DNA of 40,523 bases from Mesorhizobium sp. LNHC252B00 (GTDB lineage Bacteria; Pseudomonadota; Alphaproteobacteria; Rhizobiales; Rhizobiaceae): NCBI RefSeq assembly GCF_000502955.1, contig NZ_AYWO01000001.1:351252-391774 (forward strand), in the 5' to 3' direction. The notes under the pieces are model-generated. The model did no database searches. It saw only the letters and a program-made list of their open reading frames with translations, and had not been told where the DNA came from. The number at the start of each line of letters is the position of its first letter. The stretch's first letter is position 1. The translations under genes and the position numbers were made by a program. Of the stretch, positions 1 through 9,485 are shown piece after piece.

Positions 1-38
1 CAAAACCGCTGCACACTTTTGCGCGACATGCATTGGTG

Positions 39-497
39 CTAGAGGCGCCGTTCCTTTATGGTGTTCATGACGAAGCTGGTCTCGATCGAGGCGACGCATT
101 TCAGTCGCGCGATCTTTTCCTTGATGAAGCGCTCGTACTGCTCGAGGCTTCCGGTCACTACCTTCAGCACATAGTCGCGCGAGCCGGTGACGAGGTGGCA
201 TTCCAGGACCTCTTCCCAGCCGCGGATCGCATCCTCGAACATCACGATCTCGTCCTCGTTCTGGCGGCTGAGCCGGATGGTGGCGATGGCGACCATGCTC
301 CAGCCGAAGGCTGTGGGGTCGACCAACGTGGTGTAGCCCCTGATGACGCCGGTTTCCTCCAGCTGCCGCACCCGCCGGAGGCAAGGCGACGGCGACAAGC
401 CGATCCGTTCGGCAAGCTCGTTGTTGGTGATGCGGGCATCGGCCTGCAGCTCACGCAGGATCCTGCGGTCGAAATCATCGGCTATCTTCTGCTGCAC
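39..497 (-). CDS. Lrp/AsnC family transcriptional regulator
   Basis: About 152 residues, the usual Lrp/AsnC length. The N-terminal third is an AsnC-type winged helix-turn-helix (DRRILRELQADARITNNELA, then GLSPSPCLRRVRQLEETG). The rest is the ligand-binding RAM/AsnC_trans domain, with VTGSRDYVLKV as its core strand. The upstream open frame has no ATG, so I start at the GTG at 497, which is preceded by GGAGAG at a 7-nt spacing. Known for the family: octameric DNA-binding regulators that sense amino acids. It is transcribed divergently from the Cys/Met-metabolism PLP enzyme at 618, so it probably controls that gene; this is inferred from position only. The 120-bp gap between them holds a widely spaced inverted pair, GCAATTT (513-519) and AAATTGC (581-587), as possible sites. 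Confidence 0.88.
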   Translation of the reverse strand: MQQKIADDFDRRILRELQADARITNNELAERIGLSPSPCLRRVRQLEETGVIRGYTTLVDPTAFGWSMVAIATIRLSRQNEDEIVMFEDAIRGWEEVLECHLVTGSRDYVLKVVTGSLEQYERFIKEKIARLKCVASIETSFVMNTIKERRL

Positions 498-617
498 TTT
501 CGGTCTCTCCAGGCAATTTGTTGCGGGAATGCAGGCATGCGAGCCGAAGAATAGCAAGGACTGGCGGATCAGGATCGCATAAATTGCCGCGACACTCCTC
601 GAATAAGGCAGAAAGAC

Positions 618-1901
618 ATGACCGCGCCACGCCCATCGAAAACCCATATCGGCAACCACAAGCTCCATCCGGAGACGCTGATGCTGAGCTATGGTTTCGA
701 TCCGCAGCTTTCGGAGGGCGCGGTCAAACCACCGGTATTCCTCACCTCGACTTTCGTCTTCAAGTCGGCGGAAGAGGGACGCGACTTCTTCGACTACACG
801 TCGGGCCGCAAGGAGCCGCCGAGCGGTACCGCGTCCGGCCTGGTCTATTCGCGCTTCAACCATCCCAACAGCGAGATCGTCGAGGACCGGCTGGCGATCT
901 ACGAGGGGACGGATGCCTGCATCCTGTTTTCGTCAGGCATGTCGGCGATCGCCACCATTCTGCTCGCCTATGCCCGTCCGGGCGACGTCATCCTGCATTC
1001 GCAGCCACTCTATGGCGGCACCGAGACGCTTCTGACGCGCACGCTTTCAGGTCTCGGCGTCGGCGCTGTCGGCTTCGCCGACGGCGTCGACGAGACGGCA
1101 GTGCGCGCGGCTACCGACGCGGCCGTCGCGAAAGGCCGCGTATCGGTCATCCTGGTCGAGACGCCGTCAAATCCGACCAATAGCCTGGTCGACATCGACC
1201 TGATGCGGACGATCGCCGACGAGATTGGCGCGGCTCAAGGGTCGACGCCGATCGTCGTCTGCGACAACACATTGCTCGGCCCGGTTTTCCAGCGGCCGAT
1301 CGAACATGGCGCCGATGTCTCTGTCTATTCGCTGACCAAATATGTCGGCGGCCATTCCGACCTGATCGCGGGCGCCGCCATGGGCAGCAAGGCGGTCACC
1401 AAGCCCATCAAGGCGCTTCGCGGCGCGATCGGCACGCAGCTCGACCCGCATTCCTGCTGGATGCTCGGCCGGTCGCTGGAGACGCTGTCGATCCGAATGG
1501 AGCGGGCCAACGACAATGCGCGCCTGGTCGCCGAATTCCTGCGCGATCATGCCAAGGTCGAGAAGGTACATTATTTGCCGTTCCTGGGCGAGGATACGCC
1601 AGCGGGCCGCGTCTACAGGGCGCAATGCAGTGGCGCCGGATCGACCTTCTCCTTCGACATCAGGGGCGGGGAGAAGGCGGCCTTCGCCTTCCTCAACGGG
1701 CTGCAGATATTCAAGCTGGCGGTAAGCCTCGGCGGAACGGAATCGCTGGCCAGTCACCCCGCGGCCATGACCCATTCGGGAATTCCCGTCGAGGTGCGCC
1801 AGCGCATCGGCGTGCTTGAGACCACGGTCAGGTTGTCGATCGGTGTCGAGCACCCGGACGATCTGATCGCCGACCTGACGCAGGCGCTGGCGGCGGTCTG
1901 A
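618..1901 (+). CDS. Cystathionine gamma-synthase / methionine gamma-lyase family PLP enzyme
   Basis: 427 residues of the Cys/Met-metabolism PLP family (fold type I). Visible landmarks are YSRFNHPN (77-84, phosphate and PLP contacts from the neighbouring subunit), FSSGMSAI near 104, LYGGT (131-135), VETPSNPT, and [11 protein letters not shown] with the PLP-binding Lys241. Members catalyse gamma-replacement or alpha,gamma-elimination on cystathionine, O-acyl-homoserine or methionine; sequence alone does not tell synthase from lyase. A divergent Lrp/AsnC gene next door favours an amino-acid-inducible catabolic role, such as methionine gamma-lyase, but that is inference. The ATG at 618 follows AAGGC about 9 nt upstream. 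A second, more distant member of the same family lies at 37034-38149. Confidence 0.88.
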   Translation: MTAPRPSKTHIGNHKLHPETLMLSYGFDPQLSEGAVKPPVFLTSTFVFKSAEEGRDFFDYTSGRKEPPSGTASGLVYSRFNHPNSEIVEDRLAIYEGTDACILFSSGMSAIATILLAYARPGDVILHSQPLYGGTETLLTRTLSGLGVGAVGFADGVDETAVRAATDAAVAKGRVSVILVETPSNPTNSLVDIDLMRTIADEIGAAQGSTPIVVCDNTLLGPVFQRPIEHGADVSVYSLTKYVGGHSDLIAGAAMGSKAVTKPIKALRGAIGTQLDPHSCWMLGRSLETLSIRMERANDNARLVAEFLRDHAKVEKVHYLPFLGEDTPAGRVYRAQCSGAGSTFSFDIRGGEKAAFAFLNGLQIFKLAVSLGGTESLASHPAAMTHSGIPVEVRQRIGVLETTVRLSIGVEHPDDLIADLTQALAAV

Positions 1902-2061
1902 CGGGTCATTCCCTGGAATCCGGGAAGGGCAAGCGATCGGATTCCTTCATCAGCCATCACAAAAGCGTGTGGTGGGATACATTTCGCTGCTCAGCCGTTG
2001 CATTACCGCATGCGCGCGCCGGGAGGCGCGACGGATGCGACATCCCAATCGGAGGTGCTTC

Positions 2062-2502
2062 ATGCGCAACCTATCCTTCTTCCCGGCGCTTTCGGCGCTG
2101 GCCATTTCGACCGCGTTCCTGTTCGCATCGCCGGCTCTGGCCGCCACGGAAAAGTTCAAGGCGACGCTCGACGGCGGCCAGCAAAACCCGCCCGTCACCA
2201 CGAAGGGCAAGGGCACGGCCACTTTCACGTTCGACACGGCCAAGAAGAAGCTCAGCTGGAACGTCAAATATTCAGGCCTCAGCGGACCAGCAACGGGCGC
2301 GCACATTCACGGCCCGGCGGCGATGGGTGCAAACGCCGACCCGGTCATCCCATTCAAAAAACTCAAGAGCCCGATCAGGGGATCTGAAACGCTGACGGAT
2401 GCCCAGGCGGCTGACTTGGAGTCGGGCAAATATTACGTCAACATCCATACATCAGCCAACAAGGACGGTGAGATCCGCGGCCAGATCGAAAAGGCGAAGT
2501 AG
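2062..2502 (+). CDS. Secreted CHRD-domain protein
   Basis: 146 residues. A clear Sec signal peptide ends around residue 27 (FLFASPALA). The rest matches the CHRD domain: a beta-rich start (KFKATLDGGQQNPPV), then GAHIHGPA with His81 and His83, and a C-terminal YYVNIHTSANKDGEIRGQI. CHRD domains occur in BMP antagonists and in many exported bacterial proteins; their bacterial role is not well established, though the paired histidines suggest metal binding. The start follows GGAGGT (2051-2056), a strong ribosome site, so the 31 extra in-frame upstream residues are rejected. It is monocistronic, with an intrinsic terminator just downstream. Confidence 0.87.
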   Translation: MRNLSFFPALSALAISTAFLFASPALAATEKFKATLDGGQQNPPVTTKGKGTATFTFDTAKKKLSWNVKYSGLSGPATGAHIHGPAAMGANADPVIPFKKLKSPIRGSETLTDAQAADLESGKYYVNIHTSANKDGEIRGQIEKAK

Positions 2503-2517
2503 TACAGGCTGTTCCGA

Positions 2518-2543
2518 AAGAGGGGCGGGCGACCGCCCCTTTT
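2518..2543. terminator. Bidirectional Rho-independent terminator
   Basis: An 8-bp perfect GC-rich stem, AGGGGCGG/CCGCCCCT with loop GCGA (2521-2540), is flanked by AAAG on the left and TTT on the right. It sits between the end of the CHRD gene and the stop of the convergent ThDP enzyme gene, so it can serve both strands. Confidence 0.85.
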
Positions 2544-2550
2544 GTGTGAA

Positions 2551-4200
2551 TCACGCCTTGTCGCGGATCTGGCTCATCGTCCGGGTCGGCGTGATCGCCT
2601 CCGGATCGAGCCTGATTTCGACGATCGCCGGCTTGCCGCTGGCGAGGGCACGCTCGAAGGCCGGGGCGAACTCCGCGGTCTTCTCGACCGTCTCGCCATG
2701 CCCGCCATAGGCGCGGGCGAGGGCCGCGAAGTCAGGGTTCTTCAAATCAGTGGCGATGACGCGGCCGGGGTATTCGCGCTCCTGATGCATGCGGATGGTG
2801 CCGTAGATGCCGTTGTTGACGACGACGACGACGATCGGCAGGTCGTACTGCACGGCGGTGGCGAACTCCTGCCCGTTCATCAGGAAGCAGCCGTCGCCCG
2901 CGAAGGCGACCACGGTTCGATCCGGAAACAGCTCTTTGGCGGCGACCGCAGCAGGCGTGCCATAGCCCATCGAGCCTGAGGTCGGTGCTGCTTGCGTGGC
3001 AAAGCGGCGGGAGCGATGGAAGCGATGCACCCAGGTAGCGTAATTGCCGGCGCCATTGGTGAGGATGGCGTCGTCAGGCAACATCTTTTCCAGGTAGTTC
3101 ATGATCGGCCCCATCTGGACCGAGCCGGGGCCGCTCTCCGGCGGCGTCGACCAGTCGAGATAGGCGGCATGCAACTTTGACGTTTCGGCTGCCGAACTCG
3201 GAGCCGAGGCCGGCTTGCGTTTGGCGAAAGCCTCGACAAAGGCGGATGGCGAGGCGTTGATCGCCAGTGCCGGCCGGTAAACGCGGCCAAGTTCACCTGC
3301 GTCGGCATGGATATGGACAAGCGCCTGGTCCGGATAGGGGCTCTTCAACAGCGTGTAGTCGGACGACGGCATTTCGCCCATGCGGCCGCCGATCAGCAGC
3401 ACGAGATCGGCCTGCTTGATCGCTGTCGCCAGCTTCGGATTGATGCCGATGCCGACATCGCCGGCATAGTTCGGATGCAGATGGTCGAACAGCATCTGGC
3501 GGCGGAACGAACAACCGACCGGCAGCGACCACGCCTCGGCGATCGTGCGCATTTGTGCAACCGCCTCGGCATCCCAGCGCGTGCCGCCGAGGATGACGAA
3601 CGGCCGCTTGGCGTTGGCCAGCAATTTCTCCAGCGCGTCGAGTTCGGCTTCGCCGGCTCGCGTTTCGACCGGTGTGTGGGCCAGCGCGATGGGCGCTTCG
3701 ACGACGCTGGTCAGCATGTCTTCCGGCAGCGAGATGACGACCGGGCCAGGGCGGCCCGATGTCGCCACCGCGAAGGCGCGGGTGACGAATTCCGGGATGC
3801 GCGACGCATCGTCGATCTCGACCACCCATTTGGCGATGTCACCGAAGAACCTGACGTAATCCACCTCCTGGAAGGCCTCGCGCTCCTTGGCATGGCTGGC
3901 GACCTGGCCGATGAACAGGATGACGGGTATGGAATCCTGCATGGCGATGTGGATGCCGGCCGAGGCGTTGGTGGCGCCGGGGCCGCGGGTGACGAAGCAG
4001 ATGCCGGGCTTGCCGGTCAGGCGGCCGTGACAATCGGCCATCATCGCCGCACCGCCTTCCTGGCGGCAGACGATGGTGCGGATCGCCGAATCGTGCAGCG
4101 CGTCGAGCACCGCCAGATAGGATTCACCCGGCACGCAATAGATGCGGTCGGTGCCGTTGGCTTCGAGCGCGTCGACGATCAGTTGTCCGCCGGTCTTCAT
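2551..4200 (-). CDS. Thiamine-diphosphate-dependent acetolactate synthase-like enzyme
   Basis: 549 residues with the three-domain layout of acetolactate synthase, oxalyl-CoA decarboxylase and related ThDP enzymes. The N-terminal Pyr domain holds the catalytic Glu48 (CRQEGGAAMMAD) and TRGPGATNAS. The middle domain contains FVILGGTRWDAEA (from 201). The C-terminal PP domain carries the ThDP/Mg motif from GDG (435-437) to NN (462-463). It starts on an ATGA overlap (4197-4200) with the upstream class III CoA-transferase, so the two are translated together. That pairing recalls oxalate degradation (Frc/Oxc) or 2-hydroxyacyl-CoA cleavage, but the residues between GDG and NN look more like acetolactate synthase than oxalyl-CoA decarboxylase. 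The substrate is unknown. Confidence 0.85.
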   Translation of the reverse strand: MKTGGQLIVDALEANGTDRIYCVPGESYLAVLDALHDSAIRTIVCRQEGGAAMMADCHGRLTGKPGICFVTRGPGATNASAGIHIAMQDSIPVILFIGQVASHAKEREAFQEVDYVRFFGDIAKWVVEIDDASRIPEFVTRAFAVATSGRPGPVVISLPEDMLTSVVEAPIALAHTPVETRAGEAELDALEKLLANAKRPFVILGGTRWDAEAVAQMRTIAEAWSLPVGCSFRRQMLFDHLHPNYAGDVGIGINPKLATAIKQADLVLLIGGRMGEMPSSDYTLLKSPYPDQALVHIHADAGELGRVYRPALAINASPSAFVEAFAKRKPASAPSSAAETSKLHAAYLDWSTPPESGPGSVQMGPIMNYLEKMLPDDAILTNGAGNYATWVHRFHRSRRFATQAAPTSGSMGYGTPAAVAAKELFPDRTVVAFAGDGCFLMNGQEFATAVQYDLPIVVVVVNNGIYGTIRMHQEREYPGRVIATDLKNPDFAALARAYGGHGETVEKTAEFAPAFERALASGKPAIVEIRLDPEAITPTRTMSQIRDKA

Positions 4201-5372
4201 TGTCCAGACTTCTCCAGTTCGGCCAGGATTTCTTGCGTGTGCTCGCCCAGGCGCGGCGAGGGACGTTCATAGACGAGCGGCGTACCAGACATGATCATCG
4301 GCGCGCGCACCGACGGCAGAAGGTTGCCGTGGCCGTCGTCGAGATCGAGCCGCATGCCGCGCGCGATGGTCTGCGGATCGGCGAACATCTGGCCGATCGT
4401 GTTGATCGGGCTGGCCGGCACGCTCGCCGCTTCCAGCTTTGCCAGTAGCGGATCGCGATCAAAAACCTTCAGCGCCTCGATGATGCGTTCGCGCAGCTTG
4501 ACCCGGTTGACGACCCGGGCCGGATTTGTCGCAAAGTCTGGATCGACAGGCAAATCGTCCAACCCGACGGCAGCGCAGAATTTCGCGAACTGGCCGTCAT
4601 TGCCGACGGCCAGGATGATGTGGCCATCCCTGACCGGCACCACTTCGTAAGGGGCGATGTTCATATGCGCATTGCCCATCTGCACCGGCGACTTGCCGGA
4701 AACGAGATAGTTGAGGTTCTGGTTGCCGAGCGCCGAGATCTGGGTGTCGAAGAGTGCCATGTCGATCTGCTGGCCTTCGCCGGTCTGTTCGGCATGGCGT
4801 AGTGCAGCCTGGATGGCGATGACCGAATACAGGCCGGTGAAGATGTCCGAGATGGCGACGCCGGCCTTTTGCGGCTCGCGGCCAACCTCGCCGGTGATCG
4901 ACATCATGCCGGCCATGGCCTGGATGATGAAGTCGTAGCCGGCGCGTGGCGCGTATGGGCCATCCTGGCCGAAGCCGGTGATCGAACAATAGACGAGGCG
5001 GGGGTTCATCTTGCGCAGACTGTCATAGTCGAGGCCGTACTTCTTCAGGCCGCCGAGCTTGAAGTTCTCGATCAGCACATCCGACGTCGCGACCAGCCGG
5101 CGCACGGTCTCGGCGCCCGCCGGCGTCGAGAAGTCGATGGCGATGGAGCGCTTGCCACGATTACAGGAATGGTAATAGGCAGCCGACAGGTTCTCGCCAT
5201 CCTTGCCCATGACGAAGGGCGGACCCCATTTGCGGGTATCGTCGCCACCATCGGGGCTCTCGACCTTGATCACATCGGCGCCGAGATCGGCAAGCAATTG
5301 CCCGGCCCATGGCCCGGCAAGGATGCGGGCGAGTTCGACGACGCGGACGCCTTTCAGCGGGGGTTCGGCCAT
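4197..5372 (-). CDS. Class III (CaiB/BaiF family) CoA-transferase
   Basis: 391 residues, typical of family III CoA-transferases. The N-terminus has LKGVRVVELARILAGPWAG and LLADLGADVIKVE. The middle holds SCNRGKRSIAIDF and GFGQDGPYAPRAGYDFIIQA. Asp176 in GVAISDIFTG aligns with the catalytic aspartate of formyl-CoA transferase, which forms the acyl-aspartyl anhydride. The C-terminus has RMGLD-like GMRLDLDDGHGN and PRLGEHTQEIL. The enzyme moves CoA between carboxylic acids; donor and acceptor cannot be told from sequence. It is the first gene of a two-gene operon with the ThDP enzyme (4-nt overlap), suggesting that an acid is activated to its CoA ester and then decarboxylated or cleaved. Confidence 0.88.
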   Translation of the reverse strand: MAEPPLKGVRVVELARILAGPWAGQLLADLGADVIKVESPDGGDDTRKWGPPFVMGKDGENLSAAYYHSCNRGKRSIAIDFSTPAGAETVRRLVATSDVLIENFKLGGLKKYGLDYDSLRKMNPRLVYCSITGFGQDGPYAPRAGYDFIIQAMAGMMSITGEVGREPQKAGVAISDIFTGLYSVIAIQAALRHAEQTGEGQQIDMALFDTQISALGNQNLNYLVSGKSPVQMGNAHMNIAPYEVVPVRDGHIILAVGNDGQFAKFCAAVGLDDLPVDPDFATNPARVVNRVKLRERIIEALKVFDRDPLLAKLEAASVPASPINTIGQMFADPQTIARGMRLDLDDGHGNLLPSVRAPMIMSGTPLVYERPSPRLGEHTQEILAELEKSGQ

Positions 5373-5472
5373 AAATCACCGTGGTTGCTGCAATCACCTT
5401 GATTGCTGCGAATGCAGAGCCTCTATCAAGCCCTGCAATGGCTGTCACGGCTCTTGCGATAGGCCAATCCCT

Positions 5473-6405
5473 TCAACCCTTCAGCACGCCGTCGGCCCAG
5501 GTCGCAAAATCATCCATGATGATGTCGCGATTCACTTCGTTCAGGCTTTCGTGGCGGGTGTCGGCGTAAACCTTTGAAACGAGATTCGAAAAGCCCATCG
5601 CACGCATGCGACCGGCAAGATGCATGATCCCCTTGCCGTAGTCCGAGGCGGGATCTTTTTCGCCGCCAACGATGTTGACGGGAAGGCCGCGCCGGATGCC
5701 GGCAAAGCCGGCATCCTTGCCCCCGTTCAGCGCCAAACCGACAACGTCGCGCCACATCGACACCGAAGCATCCCAGCCGCAGAGCGGATCGGCGATGTAT
5801 TTCGCCACCTCGGCCTCGTCGCGTGACAGCCAGTCGAACAGCGTGCGGTGGTCAGGCACCGCCTTGCCCCAGGCCTGAAAGGTGAGTTTCGGCAGCAGCC
5901 GCGACGGAACGTCCGAGCCCAGCCGGAACCGCTCCCAGGCAAGAATACCGAGCGCCAGCTGGCCGAGCAGGCCTTGAGAAAAATTGCCGTTCCAGATCGC
6001 GGCGGCATGAACGCGCGGCGAATGGCGCAGCAGGTAGTTCAGCGCCATGGACGCACCCATCGAATGACCAAACAGGATGACCAACCGGTTCGGGCATTCG
6101 CTGGCGATGACATCGTGAATGGCATCGATGTCGGCGATCACCTTGGCCGGGCCGTCCTTGCCGGCGAACCTGCCGAGCGGCGCGTCGGGGGCCTTGGTCG
6201 CACCATGGCCGCGATGATCGTGGACATAGACGTGGAAGCCGCGCTGGGCGAGGAAATCGGCGAAGCGGGCATAGCGCGCGGCGTGCTCGGCCAGCCCGTG
6301 ATTGATCTGGACAACGGCACGCGGCCGGCCCTCGGCATGCCTGACGAAAAGATTGAGAACGGCACCGGTCGGCGAGGCAACCACGCGCTGCTGGCTGAAT
6401 GACAT
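5473..6405 (-). CDS. Alpha/beta hydrolase, monoacylglycerol lipase/lysophospholipase-like
   Basis: 310 residues of the Hydrolase_4 (serine aminopeptidase S33-like) group. Seen: VQINHGLAEHAARYARFADF, VYVHDHRGHG, the nucleophile elbow FGHSMGA (Ser), an acid in the strand NIVGGEKDPASDYG, and the catalytic His in ADTRHESLNE. Relatives hydrolyse monoacylglycerols or lysophospholipids. The frame stays open upstream to 7056, but that part is antisense to the RNase T2 gene and looks like noise. The ATG at 6405 has GGAGA 9 nt upstream and gives the family's normal N-terminus. It is divergent from the RNase T2 gene and separated from the CoA-transferase by 100 bp. Confidence 0.88.
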   Translation of the reverse strand: MSFSQQRVVASPTGAVLNLFVRHAEGRPRAVVQINHGLAEHAARYARFADFLAQRGFHVYVHDHRGHGATKAPDAPLGRFAGKDGPAKVIADIDAIHDVIASECPNRLVILFGHSMGASMALNYLLRHSPRVHAAAIWNGNFSQGLLGQLALGILAWERFRLGSDVPSRLLPKLTFQAWGKAVPDHRTLFDWLSRDEAEVAKYIADPLCGWDASVSMWRDVVGLALNGGKDAGFAGIRRGLPVNIVGGEKDPASDYGKGIMHLAGRMRAMGFSNLVSKVYADTRHESLNEVNRDIIMDDFATWADGVLKG

Positions 6406-6594
6406 GCCGCTTGGTCTCCAGGCTCCGGCACCATCGCGGCGCCGGCTTTGTTTGCGCCGGTGCCGGTTTTGCGTCAATCCGCTGTGCCTGCTTTTCCGCG
6501 ACGATGTTTCTTGCATTTGGCCGCTGAAATATCGCAATTCTGACATGGAGACAGCTTCAGTCTGTCGCCCACTTTCTTCAGCCGGGGATTCTCC

Positions 6595-7599
6595 ATGCGC
6601 ATTGGTGTTGTTTTCGGATTGGCCATGCTGGCGGCGTCGCTGGCCGGTGTGGCGCATGCCGATGTCAAGATGAGCGGCAGCTTCGTCGCCGACGCCGCCT
6701 GTCCGGCAACGCAAGCCATCAAGAACGGCAAGAACCCCGGCAATGTCTCGACCGATGCCGGACAGAGCTACCAGTTGCTTGCCGGTAACAAGGAGGCGCC
6801 GACGCATTACCTTATCCAGGTGCCGGGCGCCGATCCGGAGCGACGGTGGGTGAAGGTTAGCTGCGGCCATGTCTCTGGCAGCGTGGCGACCGTGCCGGCA
6901 GCACCAGTCGATAAAGGCAACCTGGCAATGTCCGGAAAACCCGAATACGTCTTCGCACTGAGCTGGCAGCCGGCTTTTTGCGAGACCAAGTCGAACAAGG
7001 CCGAATGCAAGGCGCAAAACCCGAACGAATTCGATGCCACCAACTTCACCTTGCACGGATTGTGGCCGCAGCCGAACGGCAATTTCTATTGCCAGGCGTC
7101 AGCTGGCGACAAGGCCAACGACATTCCGGCCCACTGGAAGGATCTGCCGCCCGTCAATCTGGACGCGGTCACACGCGCGGAACTCGACAAGGTGATGCCA
7201 GGCACGGCTTCGCAGCTCGATCGGCATGAGTGGATCAAGCACGGCACCTGCTACGGCAAGAGCCAGCAGGAATACTTCTCCGACGCGCTCAAGCTGATGC
7301 GTGAGGTGAACAGCTCGCCGGTGCGCGGTCTCTTTGCCAAGAACATCGGCGGCAAGCTGACGGCGGACCAGATTCGCGGCGCCTTCGACGCCGCCTTCGG
7401 TGCCGGGGCCGGGGACCGTGTACGCGTGTCCTGCGTCATCGATCCGTCGAGCGGCCGGCGGCTGATCGGGGAGTTGACACTCGGCCTCGCTGGCCCGATC
7501 GGCCCCGACAGCTCGCTGAAGGGTCTGCTGCTGGCGTCGGTGCCGACCAACAAGGCCGGCTGCCCGACCGGCACCGTCGACGCGATCGGGTTCCAGTAA
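6595..7599 (+). CDS. Secreted ribonuclease T2 family protein
   Basis: 334 residues. A Sec signal peptide covers about residues 1-22 (GVAHA). Both catalytic segments of RNase T2 are intact: CAS1 FTLHGLWPQ (151-159, His154) and CAS2 HEWIKHGTCYG (211-221, with Glu212, Lys215 and His216). It should therefore cleave single-stranded RNA through a 2',3'-cyclic phosphate, in the periplasm or outside. Between the signal and the catalytic domain lies an extra segment of roughly 90 residues (24-112) with two cysteines (36 and 90) that is not part of the T2 fold and that I do not recognise. The gene is monocistronic and divergent from the hydrolase. Confidence 0.9.
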   Translation: MRIGVVFGLAMLAASLAGVAHADVKMSGSFVADAACPATQAIKNGKNPGNVSTDAGQSYQLLAGNKEAPTHYLIQVPGADPERRWVKVSCGHVSGSVATVPAAPVDKGNLAMSGKPEYVFALSWQPAFCETKSNKAECKAQNPNEFDATNFTLHGLWPQPNGNFYCQASAGDKANDIPAHWKDLPPVNLDAVTRAELDKVMPGTASQLDRHEWIKHGTCYGKSQQEYFSDALKLMREVNSSPVRGLFAKNIGGKLTADQIRGAFDAAFGAGAGDRVRVSCVIDPSSGRRLIGELTLGLAGPIGPDSSLKGLLLASVPTNKAGCPTGTVDAIGFQ

Positions 7600-7776
7600 A
7601 TGCGGGGTGCGGCTCCGGGCGGGTACCGGCAGCGCGCGCTTGTCCACGTGACCGGCCAGATATGGCAAAAGCGATTGCCGTTCGCCGCCGCATCGCCTAC
7701 ATAGCGGCCAACCTCCACTCAATTCGACAAATCCAGTCCGTTTTCTGGATCAGTCAGTTTATCAGGGAAAGCGCGC

Positions 7777-9426
7777 GTGGCACGCCAGTTCATCTATCAC
7801 ATGGCCGGGCTCAACAAGGCCTACGGCACCAAGAAGGTGCTCGAGAACATCCATCTGTCCTTCTATCCCGACGCCAAGATCGGCATCCTCGGCCCCAACG
7901 GGTCGGGCAAGTCGACGATCCTCAAGATCATGGCCGGGCTCGACAAGGAGTGGAACGGCGAAGCCTGGCTGGCTGAAGGCGCCACTGTCGGCTACCTGGC
8001 ACAGGAGCCGGCCCTCGATCCGAACAAGACCGTGTTCGAAAACATCATGGAAGGCGTCGCCGCCAAGACCGCCATCATCGAGCGCTACAACGAATTGATG
8101 ATGAACTATTCCGACGAGACGGCCGACGAGTCGGCCAAGCTCCAGGACGAGATGGACCGGCTCAACCTGTGGGATCTCGAACAACAGGTCGAGATGGCGA
8201 TGGAAGCGCTGGGCTGCCCGCCCAAGGATTCAGAAGTCACCAAGCTTTCGGGCGGCGAGCGCCGCCGCGTAGCGCTTTGCCAGCTCTTGCTGCGCCAGCC
8301 CGACCTTCTGCTGCTCGACGAACCGACCAACCATCTCGACGCCGAAACCACGGCGTGGCTGGAAAAGCATCTGCGTGCCTATCCGGGCGCCGTGATGATC
8401 ATCACGCACGATCGCTACTTCCTCGACAATGTCACCGGCTGGATCCTCGAACTCGATCGCGGCCGCGGCATTCCCTATGAGGGCAACTACACCAAGTACC
8501 TCGAAGCCAAGGCCAAGCGGCTCAAGCAGGAAGGTCGCGAGGACGACGCCCGCCAGCGCGCCATCGGCCGCGAGCGCGAGTGGATCCAGTCGAGCCCGAA
8601 GGCGCGCCAGACCAAATCCAAGGCGCGTATCCAGGCGTTCCAGGATCTTTTGGATGCAGCCGACAAGCGGCGTCCGAGCGATACACAGATCGTCATTCCG
8701 CATGGCGAGCGGCTCGGCAATGTCGTGATCGAGGCGGAAGGCCTGTCAAAGGGCTTTGGCGATACGCTTTTGATCGACGGGCTGGAATTCAAGCTGCCGC
8801 CCGGCGGCATCGTCGGCGTCATCGGCCCGAATGGCGCCGGCAAGACGACGCTGTTCCGCATGATCACCGGTCAGGAAAAGCCGGATGCCGGCACGATCCG
8901 CGTTGGCGAAACGGTGAAGCTCGGCTATGTCGACCAGAGCCGCGATGCGCTCGATCCGTCGAAGACGGTGTGGGAAGAGATTTCCGGCGGCGCCGAAGTG
9001 GTCAAACTCGGCAAGTTCGAGGCCAACACGCGTGCTTATTGCGCCTCGTTCAACTTTCGTGGCGGCGACCAGCAGCAGAAGGTCGGCAATCTCTCCGGCG
9101 GCCAGCGTAACCGCGTGCATCTGGCCAAGATGCTGAAGACCGGCGGCAACGTGCTGCTGCTCGACGAACCGACCAACGATCTCGATACGGAAACGCTTGC
9201 CGCACTGGAAGACGCGCTGGAAAACTTCGGCGGTTGCGCGGTCATCATCTCGCACGATCGCATGTTCCTCGACCGCCTGGCGACGCACATCCTCGCATTC
9301 GAGGGTGACAGCCACGTCGAATGGTTCGAGGGCAATTTCGAGGATTACGAGCAGGACAAGATCCGCCGCCTCGGGCCGGATGCCGTCAACCCGCACCGCA
9401 TGACCTATAAGAGGCTGACGCGGTAA
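7777..9426 (+). CDS. ettA: Energy-dependent translational throttle protein EttA (ABC-F ATPase)
   Basis: 549 residues, close to E. coli EttA (555). There are two ABC cassettes without membrane domains: Walker A GPNGSGKS (39-46) and GPNGAGKT, signatures LSGGERRR and LSGGQRNR, and Walker B LLLLDEPTNHLD and LLLDEPTNDLD. The acidic arm between Walker A and signature of cassette 1, and the charged P-site-tRNA interaction linker (KAKRLKQEGREDDARQ), are present. EttA binds the ribosomal E site and gates the first elongation step according to the ATP/ADP ratio. The start is a GTG with AGGGA upstream; MARQFIYHMAGLNKAYG matches the family N-terminus. Confidence 0.95.
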   Translation: MARQFIYHMAGLNKAYGTKKVLENIHLSFYPDAKIGILGPNGSGKSTILKIMAGLDKEWNGEAWLAEGATVGYLAQEPALDPNKTVFENIMEGVAAKTAIIERYNELMMNYSDETADESAKLQDEMDRLNLWDLEQQVEMAMEALGCPPKDSEVTKLSGGERRRVALCQLLLRQPDLLLLDEPTNHLDAETTAWLEKHLRAYPGAVMIITHDRYFLDNVTGWILELDRGRGIPYEGNYTKYLEAKAKRLKQEGREDDARQRAIGREREWIQSSPKARQTKSKARIQAFQDLLDAADKRRPSDTQIVIPHGERLGNVVIEAEGLSKGFGDTLLIDGLEFKLPPGGIVGVIGPNGAGKTTLFRMITGQEKPDAGTIRVGETVKLGYVDQSRDALDPSKTVWEEISGGAEVVKLGKFEANTRAYCASFNFRGGDQQQKVGNLSGGQRNRVHLAKMLKTGGNVLLLDEPTNDLDTETLAALEDALENFGGCAVIISHDRMFLDRLATHILAFEGDSHVEWFEGNFEDYEQDKIRRLGPDAVNPHRMTYKRLTR

Positions 9427-9485
9427 GGGGCAGGGCCGTTGCGGGTGATCGGCGTTTGACCTAAATTGGCCTGACGGAGCTGTAT

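Noticed and set aside
2551..5372. Oxalate degradation (oxc-frc) as a firm call
   Set aside because: The ThDP enzyme lacks the stretches I associate with oxalyl-CoA decarboxylase and looks like acetolactate synthase.
5473..7056. Extended alpha/beta hydrolase frame reaching over the RNase T2 gene
   Set aside because: The extra 217 residues are antisense to a real gene. The hydrolase starts well at 6405 with GGAGA upstream.
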